Source: Lithobates sylvaticus (Eukaryota > Chordata > Amphibia > Anura > Ranidae). Taken from it: a DNA stretch of 64,000 bases. Below are positions 52,679 to 61,017 of this stretch, piece by piece; position 1 is the stretch's first letter; the number at the start of each line of letters is the position of its first letter. The position numbers and the translations under genes are program-made. The notes beneath the pieces are model-generated. The model saw only the letters and a list, made by a program, of their open reading frames with translations. It was not told where the DNA came from and did not search any database. The DNA lies in the NCBI GenBank assembly GCA_028564925.1, contig CM053029.1, forward strand, positions 428,240,046 through 428,304,045. Reading direction: 5' to 3'.

Positions 52679-53939
52679 CAGTATCTCACAAAAGTGAGTA
52701 CACCCCTTGCATTTTTGTAAATATTTTATTATATCTTTTCATGTGACAACACTGAAGAAATGACACTTTGCTACAGTGTAAAGTAGCAAGTGTACAGCTT
52801 GTATGACAGTGTAAATTTGCTGTCCCCTCAAAATAACAACACAGTCATTAATGTCTTAAAATGCTGGCAACAAAAGTGAGTAGACCCCTAAGTTAAAATG
52901 TCCAAATTTGGCCCAATTAGCCATTTTCCCTCCCCGGTGTCATGTGACTCGTTAGTGTTACAAGGTCTCAGATGTGAATGGGGAGCAGGTGTGTTAAATT
53001 TGGTGTTATTGCTCTCACTCTCTCATACTGGTCACTGGAGGTTCAACATGGCACCTCATGGCAAAGAACTCTCTGAGGATCTAAAAAAAAAGAATTGTTG
53101 CTCTACATAAAGATGGCCTAGGCTATAAGAAGATTGCCAAGACCCTAAAACTGAGCTGCAGCACAGTGGCTAAGACCATACAGCGGTTTAACAGGACAGG
53201 TTCCACTCAGAACAGGACTCACCATGGTCGACCAAAGAAGTTGAGGGCACGTGCTCAGCGTCATATCCAGAGGTTGTCTTTGGGAAATAGACGTATGAGT
53301 GCTGCCAGCGTTGCTGCAGAGGTTGAAAGGGCGGGGGGGTCAGCCTGTCAGTGCTCAGACCATACGCCGCACACTGCATGATCCCCTCCCTTCAGAGACT
53401 GGGCCGCAGGGCAGTATTCCAACGTGATCAGGACCCCAAACTCAACTCCAAGATGACCACTGCCTTGCTAAAGAAGCTGAGGGTAAAGGTGACGGATTGG
53501 CCAAACATGTTTCCAGACCTAAACCCTATTGAGCATCTGTGAGGCATCCTCAAATGGAAGGTGGCGGAGCGCAGGGTCTCTAACATCCACCAGCTCTGTG
53601 ATGTCGTCATGGAGGAGTGGAAGTGGCAACCTGTGAAGCTCTGGTGAACTCCATGCCCAAGAGGGTTAAGGCAGTACTGGAAAATAATACTGGCCACACA
53701 AAATATTGAAACTTTGGGCTCAATTTGGACATTTTCACTCACTTTTGTTGCTAGCCGTTTAGACATTAATGACTGTGTTTTGAGTTATTTTTGAGGGGAC
53801 AGCAAATTGACACTGTTATACAAGCTGTACACTCCCTACTTTACATTGTAGAAAAGTGTAATTTCTTCAGTGTTGTCACATGAAAAGATATAATAAAATA
53901 TTTACAAAAATGTGAGATTTGTACTTTTGTGAGATACTA
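52679..53939 (+). mobile_element. Tc1/mariner element (copy 5), internally deleted
   Basis: CAGTATCTCACAAAAGTGAG at 52679 and TTTTGTGAGATACT ending at 53938, with TA on both sides (52677-52678, 53940-53941). Same family as the copy at 3901-5873, colinear with it but about 290 bases shorter after discounting the MITE there. It provides the uninterrupted sequence at the MITE insertion point (GTCAGTGCTCAGACCATACG). Confidence 0.9.
53049..53700 (+). pseudogene. Tc1 transposase, internally deleted (copy 5)
   Basis: MAPHGKELSEDLKKK opens the helix-turn-helix part, continuing after a frame change as KIAKTLKLSCSTVAKTIQRF and NRTGSTQNRTHHGRPKKLRA then RAQRHIQRLSLGNRRMSAAS. The frame then jumps from HTPHTA directly to MIPSLQRLGRRAVFQRDQDP, so the first part of the catalytic core (WSDETK to the GGG block) is deleted. 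PNMFPDLNPIEHL follows, then a stop, and the tail MPKRVKAVLENNTGHTKY is still legible. Confidence 0.85.
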
Positions 53940-54130
53940 TATGTCTGATACTTTAACTCTGTATATTACATACACATGATCCCTAAAACCTGCACAATAC
54001 ATACACCTGAACCCTGAACAACCATTACATAGTCCTGACCCCTTCACTGTGCACCTTAATTACCCCTGACTCCTGCACTCTGTACATTACACACATCTGA
54101 CCCCTTCACTCTGTATATTATCTACTCACG

Positions 54131-54429
54131 TTTTAAGCCCCTCCCACTGTAAGCACAATTTTGCCATGCCCACAGTTCTGAGTGGCACAGACCTAATTTT
54201 CCTCCTCTGGGTAGTCAAGGGTACCTACAAATTTTTACACCCCTGTCAGCCAAATTGTACAGTACTCCATGATTTCTAATGGAGGCCTTGCTAGGTGGAG
54301 CATGTTTTCCAGAATCCCTCCCACAGTCCAGGGCCTGCATTACCATTCTGCATCAGCCAGGAGCTAATTCAAAAATAGAAAGTGATAAAATAAAGTGATA
54401 AAGAAAGAGCTCCCAGACATACTACAGAC
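54131..54429. other. Unassigned spacer
   Basis: No gene, array or element end recognised before the minisatellite at 54430. Confidence 0.35.
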
Positions 54430-54900
54430 ATGAGATGCAGTACAGGAAATGGTCGGATACTGCAGACATGATATAAGAGATCGCCAGAGATACAAGAGAT
54501 GGTCCGAGACTGCAGACATGATACAAGAGATGGTCAGAGACTGCTGACATGATACAAGAGATGGTCAGAGACTGCAGACATGATACAAGAGATGGTCAGA
54601 GACTGTAAACATGGTACAAGAGATGTTCAGAGACTGCGGACATGATACAGGAGATGGTCAGAGACTGCAGACATGATATAAGAGATGGTCAGAGACTGCA
54701 GACATACTACAAAAGATGATTAAAGACTGCAGACATACTACAAGAGATGATCAAAGACTGCAGACATGATACAGGAGATGGGCAGAGACTTCAGACATAC
54801 TATAGGAGATGGGCAGAGGCTGCCAACATACTACAGGAGATGGGCAGAGACTGCCGACATGATACAAGAGATTGTCATAGACTGCGGAAAGGATACAAGC
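54430..54900 (+). repeat. Minisatellite, 31-bp units (about 15)
   Basis: AGAGACTGCAGACATGATAC followed by AAGAGATGGTC, repeated with scattered substitutions. Frames through it code for repeated DMIQEMV-type peptides with no domain. Confidence 0.9.
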
Positions 54901-54904
54901 TATC

Positions 54905-55130
54905 AATGCATCAAATACAGCCTACCACTGCCCATCAAATGCAGCCTAGCAGTGCCCACCAATTGCAGCCTACCAGTGCCCACCAAATGCAGCTTATCAG
55001 TGCCCACCAAATGCAGCCTACCAATGCCCACCAAATGCAGCTTACCAGTGCCCATCAAATGCAGCCTCATCAAAGCCCACCAAATGCAGCCTACCAGTGC
55101 CCACCAAATGCAGCCTACCAGTGCCTCTGG
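54905..55130 (+). repeat. Minisatellite, about 24-bp units (about 9)
   Basis: CCACCAAATGCAGCCTACCA followed by GTGC, with variants. Directly abuts the previous array. Its repeated translations (HQMQPTSA, CSLPVPTK) are array artefacts. Confidence 0.9.
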
Positions 55131-55494
55131 ATCACACAGAGTGGCGATGATCTCCTACTGCCATGGAGCTTGAATTTGTTTCTCGCAGGCGGCCACTGTA
55201 ACAAAGACCGCCTTGCGGATCCTATAATACACGTCACACTGATTTAATTTCACTGCATTGTTTCGGTGTTCCGTCTATCTCACAGGAGCTTGTCTAGGTG
55301 GCAAGGACTTCGTTACATTGCTGACAGTGTTCTGTCAGACCAAAGCTAGTGCGGTGTGTGCAGAGGAGGCTCTAGGCTTTGTGAGGCCTTAGGCAAAACC
55401 TAGACATGAGGCCCCACTCACGCCCAGAATAGGAAAAATTATTCAAGCAATAAAAAAATTAAATGTATACATTTTATATATTAAGAGCTTTAAA
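55131..55494. other. Unassigned spacer
   Basis: GC-moderate, no recognisable gene. Confidence 0.35.
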
Positions 55495-55690
55495 GTACTG
55501 GTGTCAGTGCTCTCTATCTCAGTGCTGGCGTCATTGCTCTCTATCTCGGTGCTGGTGTCAGTGCTCTCTATCTCGGTGCTGGCGTCAGTGCTCTCTATCT
55601 CGGTGCTGGCGTCAGTGCTCTCTATCTCAGTACTGGTGTCAGTGCTCTCCATCTCTGGACTGGTGTCAGTTCTCTCTATCTCATTGTTGT
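55495..55690 (+). repeat. Minisatellite, 30-bp units (about 6-7), then a TC run
   Basis: GTGCTCTCTATCTCGGTGCT followed by GGCGTCA, repeated; a (TC)n run follows at 55700-55724. All frames are open through it, giving ISVLASVLS-type repeats. Confidence 0.9.
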
Positions 55691-55724
55691 GCTCAGTGAC
55701 CTCTCTCTCTCTCTCTCTCTCTCT

Positions 55725-56394
55725 TAGTGCTGTAGTTAGAGCTCCTTAAACTTGGCCTCCTAGAAGAGAACGGGCTGTGCGAGTTTCACCACCTCAGAGG
55801 TGTCATCATCCCCGTCAAGCAGCAACCAGGTCCCTCCGGGACTCCCTGTAGGGGAAGAACTCCTGGCGGAAGATAGCAGCGGAGAAGCCAATCAGCAGGC
55901 AGTGCCAGTGCAGAGTGTGGAGCGCCTGACCCACCATGGCTGAGGATCAGCCCTGGACTGGGCTGGGACCTCTTAACCCCCTGTAGTGAAGCCCTGCACA
56001 GGCGGGGGAGAGGGCAGGGTGGAAGGAGGGGTCAGGGGCTGTCAATCACAGGTTGGCAAACTGGCAGAGGACTGAGCTGTCCTTACTGTTTGTGGCACTG
56101 ATAATCAGGAGGAAGGGGATGGGGCAGGGGGTGGATATAAAGGCCAGTCTGTGGCTGAGGGAGGCTCGAATGGTAAAATCGCGCAAACAAAATTGCAGTA
56201 CGCCTGTCGTCCAAAAGAAATTACCTTCTGTTGGACGATAGGCATACCACAATTATGTTTCCCAGATTTGTTGGGCGACGATCGCAGCAAAATCGCGCAG
56301 AGGTCAGGGTGCCATTGGAAGTGATGGGGATTGCAAGGGCGTCCTGTGATTCTGCCTGTGATCCAGGATGCCTAGATGTGAACAGAGCCTAATG
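55725..56394. other. Unassigned GC-rich region with a palindrome
   Basis: No gene recognised. An inverted pair at 56191-56214 and 56231-56254 (TTGCAGTACGCCTGTCGTCC against a near complement), bracketed by AAATCGCGCA (56177, 56290), looks like a small MITE or hairpin. Confidence 0.4.
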
Positions 56395-56940
56395 ATGGGG
56401 CACTATTTATTCCACCGGCACCCACAATAGGGCACTATTATCCCCCCCCACTGACACCCCTAATGGGGCACTATTCTTCTCCCACTGATACCCACAATGA
56501 GGCACTATTCTTCTCCCACTGACACCCACAGTGAGACACTATTCTTCTCCCACTGACACTCACAATGAGACACTATTCTTCTCCCACTGACACTCACAAT
56601 TAGACACTATTCTTCTCCCACTGACACCCACAATGAGACACTATTCTTCTCCCACTGACACCCACACCCACAAAGAGACACTAATCTTCTCCCACTGACA
56701 CCCACAATGAGGCACTGTTCTTCTCCCACTGACACCCACAATGAGACACTATTCTTCTCCCACTGACACTCACAATGAGACACTATTCTTCTCCCACTGA
56801 CACCCACAATGAGACACTATTCTTCTCCCACTGACACCCACAATGAGACACTATTCTTCTCCCACTGACACCCACAATGAGACACTATTCTTCTCCCACT
56901 GACACCCACAATGAGACACTATTCTTCTCCCATTTGAGGG
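56395..56940 (+). repeat. Minisatellite, 34-bp units (about 16)
   Basis: CACTGACACCCACAATGAGA followed by CACTATTCTTCTCC, with the right-hand units nearly identical and the left-hand ones more diverged. Confidence 0.95.
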
Positions 56941-57659
56941 CCGCCATTCCTACACTTGAAATGTGCATCTGCACATCATCTTCGAAGCATATTTAGAGCA
57001 AATATGAATGCCAAATATGAGTGTCCTTCAAATGCCCTTATCAGTGGACAAGCAGCACAGGCCAGCCTTTTCCTTCTATACCATAGCACAGGGATGGTTC
57101 GATCTCCACCATGACACAGCTTTGTGGGAACTCTTCTAACTTTGTTTTGTATGGAAAGAACAAAACGTATTTACATTTCCCTTATAGACTTTCAATGCAA
57201 GTTTCACTACAAACAGGACCTCGCCCTCCCCCCTTCCAGGTGCCACCTACTTTGTTCATCTTACCAATCAGGACAGGGGCTGTGTAGAAAAACAAAGGCT
57301 CTGATTGGACGTACTGCCCGCTCCAGAGCCCTTGCCCCCCACTTAGCCATGGGTTTGTGAATGGGGGGTCTCTTGGCCAGATTGGAATCTTCAGATGTGT
57401 TCCCTTCCCTCTGAGGTTCTGAGCCACGCTGAATAAGATGGGTGGAGCTAATTAACTAGGCGCGGAGGAGGTTCCTGCGGTGCGCAGCAGAGGCGGTCAG
57501 GCATTGGAGTGTGGATGACTGGATAGTGCAACAAAAGGGTCTCAGGGTGGCACAGCTGCTGCCTGAATCTTTAAAGTTAAGTGAGTGCCACAGCTTATGC
57601 TCCCCCCTCTGCAGCAGCTTGCGGCGCCTGGGCACCATCTGCACCTGACCAGGATCGGC
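56941..57659. other. Unassigned DNA
   Basis: No coding or terminal-repeat signal recognised. Confidence 0.35.
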
Positions 57660-58555
57660 CCTGGGTGTAAGCTACCGTTGACAGTGATAGGTAGAGCAAA
57701 TCTTATTAAGATGATCTTGACCCCACAATTACTCTATGTGTTTAATAATTCACCCGTATGGATCACAGCATTTTGGTTTAGAAAAATAAATTCTCTTTTT
57801 CGAGAACTTATCTGAAGGAAAAAACAACCACGTATAAAGTTAACTACATTAATGCTAACCAAAGAAGCTGGTGGACTGGCGATTCCCCATCCTGGCATTG
57901 TCGGCAATACCCCTGGCCTCCCTATCCCCAACACAAAATTTAACACAATTATTTATTTTACATAGTGCTCACTATACACCAGAGAAATTATTTAAATAGA
58001 AATGTAGATATACAGCCCAATGTCCCAGATGTAAAGGGAGCCCCGCTAATTTAATACATATGCTATAGAGTTGCCCTAAACTCCATCGTTGTGTCTATGA
58101 TTAACAATGTTTTCGGGACTGGGCTGTCTCCAGGGGGGATGTCCAGGGGGATGTCTTTTGGGTATCCTGGATGAATCAGGAATCCCGGGTAACTATACGG
58201 TATCAATAACAAGGAGCCTATTCCAGGCTCGTAAGCTTATAGCACAAGAATGGATATCAACATTTCCACCTACAGTAGCAGAATGGAAAACACAAGTAAG
58301 AGAAACCCTAATTAAGGAAAGATATACTTTTCTACATAGAGGCAGTCCAGGGAAATTTGAAAAGATATGTAGAAGATGGTCTGATATTTTGGATGTATGA
58401 TGAGACAGGAGTAGATAAACTTATGAGTAAGGGGAGGGGGGGGGGGGGGACATGGGGGCTTGGTTTGTGTTTTTTTTTCTTCCTCTCAATACGTACCCGG
58501 GCTGCATGTTGTTTTTGTTGTCTGTCTGTAAAAGTAATAAAAAAATGATTTGATT
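57660..58555 (+). mobile_element. L1-group LINE, ORF2 C-terminal fragment
   Basis: The plus strand reads LPLTVIGRANLIKMILTPQL, LYVFNNSPVWITAFWFRKIN and RKKQPRIKLTTL...KEAGGLAIPHP, the region after the reverse-transcriptase thumb. Then, after several hundred degraded bases, ARKLIAQEWISTFPPTVAEW and HRGSPGKFEKICRRWSDIL, the extreme C-terminus. Multiple stops and an internal deletion are evident. The short 3' region ends with GTAATAAAAAAATG-type A-rich sequence at about 58530-58560. 5'-truncated. Confidence 0.8.
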
Positions 58556-59101
58556 CAAAAAACTTCTCGCTACCAACAGGAGCCCACCAAAAAAGGTCAG
58601 ACATTTGGATGGTATATTTGTATTTATTCATAGGTTTTGAATAACTGAATTTCATTTTTATGTGCAAAATAGTTTTGAGCAGATCTTCAAGCGTGTGATA
58701 ATCAGGAATGTCAGCATGATAATTCATGCAAACTATTGGTGCATAAGAATCTTTTCATTAGTGTCAGTAAAAAAAACACACATCCAATTATTAGTGAATT
58801 TTAATGAATCATTTTATTGTCTTTGTCAGCTTTTGTTAAAGAAAATGTTTTCCCAGGAGATGGACTTTGGCAATAACATACCGTATATTACACATAACTC
58901 TTAATATGGTACGATTTCTCATCTTCTATTTTACTGACTATGTTGTAAAGAAAGCAAAGCATAAAATGGCTAGCTTAATTTTACAAAACTCTCAAAAATG
59001 TTTGTTAGTAAACCATGTATAGCAAAGTGATAACTGACAAGAATATTCCAGCACCCTCTATGTAGAACATATTGTGTATGTGTTAAGATTTATGAAATTT
59101 A
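58556..59101. other. Unassigned AT-rich DNA
   Basis: No feature recognised before the L1 leader begins. Confidence 0.4.
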
Positions 59102-59264
59102 GGACAGCTGAAGGGCGCATGCGCGGATGCCTGAGCGAGCGGTAGTGCTTGCTTAGAGCTCCGCTCCGTGGGGAGAAAGGACCGGAGGACTACGGGTCCC
59201 AGCGGTACCGCGAACGGTACAAAACCACAGCACCAGCCGCACTAAGACCCCAGGTGATAAAAGA

Positions 59265-60326
59265 ATGGTCCTGCGGGGCCAAAAGAATAAAATTAAGGTG
59301 TCCTTACCTAAAACAGCGCCGGCCAGACTGTCACCTAAGATGGCGGCGGCTGCTTCTTCACAGAATCCCACACAGCGCTCTAAGAAAGCGCCCCCTCAGT
59401 TACCAGAAGACACAGCAGGCTCAGAATCTGAGGCTGAGGAATCTCAGACTTATCCCAATGACTATATGTTTAACAAATTTGAAAAAATGCTACAAAAAGC
59501 ATTAAAGAAAACCTCAGACCAAATAACAGATAAATTAACTAAGGAGATTAGAGAATTGGGCCAGAGAACTGCTGAGCTTGAAATTAGAGTGGATGACCTA
59601 GACTGCCATGCACAGCAAAACACCTCAGAAATTGATAATTTAAAGGAAGAGAATCTTTTATTGCAGTCACGTTTAGAAAACCAGGAAAATAGGGACAGAC
59701 GATCGAACTTGAGAATTAGAGGAATTCCAGAGACTGTCCTAGACCTCCAAGCCACCATAACAGCGTTATTTCAGGAATTACAACCTGGTATACCAGTGGA
59801 AAGACTGGAACTTGACAGGGTGCACAGAGCTTTAGCCCCCCGCAAGACAAATGGCCCCCCTAGAGATATAATAGCCAAATTCCACTATTATAGATCCAAG
59901 GAGCAATTATTGGCGGCCGCTAGAGATAAAGATTCCCTGCAATTTCAGGGCTACACATACCAACTTTTTGCTGATATCTCTCCCCTCACGGTCGCTAAAC
60001 GACGTGCACTCAAACCCCAATTACAAATTCTGCAACAGCATCAAATCGCATATCATTGGGGATTTCCTTTTTCCCTACGCTTTACACACTTAGAAACGAA
60101 ATTTGTCTGTAGATCCCCAGAAGACCTGCAATCTGCCCTGATTGAAATGGGCATCGCCGACAAACCCACATCAACTGATCACTCCCGCAGACGCTCAGCT
60201 TCAAGATCTCCTCAGCAAAATAATGCGACGAATTCTGGAAGAGCCTCTCCATCTTCTAGTCAGCACAATAACAAACGTGGAAGGTTTGATAACCCAGCCC
60301 CCTCCAACGAAGATTCAATGGACTGA
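59265..60326 (+). CDS. L1 ORF1 protein (RNA-binding chaperone)
   Basis: An open frame of 353 codons. A basic, alanine/proline-rich N-terminus (1-65) precedes a long coiled coil (about 68-142: KFEKMLQKALKKTSDQITDK through NLKEENLLLQSRLENQ). Then comes ENRDRRSNLRIRGIPE, the hallmark start of the L1 ORF1 RRM, followed by the LDRVHRAL block. RDIIAKFHYYRSKEQLL, FADISPLTVAKRRALKP and YHWGFPFSL belong to the C-terminal domain. The last 50 residues are a serine/arginine/asparagine-rich tail (SRRRSASRSPQQNN) not seen in L1 copy A. It packages L1 RNA. Length and layout are normal and no break is present. Confidence 0.92.
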   Translation: MVLRGQKNKIKVSLPKTAPARLSPKMAAAASSQNPTQRSKKAPPQLPEDTAGSESEAEESQTYPNDYMFNKFEKMLQKALKKTSDQITDKLTKEIRELGQRTAELEIRVDDLDCHAQQNTSEIDNLKEENLLLQSRLENQENRDRRSNLRIRGIPETVLDLQATITALFQELQPGIPVERLELDRVHRALAPRKTNGPPRDIIAKFHYYRSKEQLLAAARDKDSLQFQGYTYQLFADISPLTVAKRRALKPQLQILQQHQIAYHWGFPFSLRFTHLETKFVCRSPEDLQSALIEMGIADKPTSTDHSRRRSASRSPQQNNATNSGRASPSSSQHNNKRGRFDNPAPSNEDSMD

Positions 60327-61017
60327 TACACAAACTTAAACTGTTCAGCTTACACCTGATTTCAGCAATAATTGCTGGTCGAAAGTAATCTTTACTCCAT
60401 TTACATGTTTTCACCAGTTTGCCCACTATCTAATTGAATCTTCTTCTCCACTTTTTTTTTTTTTATCCTCCTATCACCATCAGGGGCCTATAATGTTACT
60501 ACTCCACAACTCTTTTTTTTTCCTCTCTCCTTTTTCTAAAACATATTTTTACCAGCAAGCTAACTGGTATATCCACAATATATAGTTATATATGTTCTTC
60601 TTCAGGTTTAGGCCTTTGCTTACAGTGGACTCTGGCGAAATATTTTTTTTTTTTTTTTTTATATATATATATTTTTTTTTTCTAGACGTGGTCCTCCGGA
60701 GCCCTTCTCCCCCTAGGAATTTCTTGTTGCCCCCTGTACCATCTCCAGATACCCGATAAGATTATGCGGGTCCCTGTTGATGGCTTTGGAACCTCTCAGC
60801 GCTTCTTGAGTAGGCTCTGTAGACGTTCCTACACCCTGTTTTATTACCCATCTCTTTTGATATTCTGCTATTATAATAGGGTTGATCGATTTTTTTTTCC
60901 TTCATGTTTTATTCTTTTCCCTTCTATTTTATCTACTCTTCTCTCTCTCCAGGTGGGGTTCATGAATCTTGAAGTAAGTTATGCTTTTTATGTTATAGTA
61001 TTACATGTTATACAGTC
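60327..61017 (+). other. Inter-ORF spacer of L1 copy B, T-rich
   Basis: About 690 bases with T-runs at 60450-60463, 60511-60520, 60641-60660 and 60671-60682. No open frame links ORF1 to ORF2, so ORF2 translation would need reinitiation or internal entry, as inferred for L1 elements generally. Confidence 0.6.

Larger units (their letters stand above)
52590..54130. repeat. Degenerate minisatellite (CTCTGTATATTA-CCCCTGA), split by a Tc1 copy
   Basis: Irregular units with ACCCCTGAACTCTGTATATA and ACTCCTGACCCCTAAAATCT occur at 52620-52676 and resume at 53950-54130 on the far side of the Tc1 insertion, so the Tc1 landed inside the array. Confidence 0.6.

Noticed and set aside
54747-55247. 166-residue and overlapping 135-residue frames
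   Set aside because: Both read through two minisatellites in different frames and consist of repeated short peptides.
56607-56807. Repetitive WVSVGEEQ-type protein
   Set aside because: Antisense translation of the 34-bp minisatellite.
60430-60690. T-runs read as transcription terminators
   Set aside because: They are within the L1 spacer transcribed by RNA polymerase II or an internal promoter; T-runs alone are not evidence of termination.
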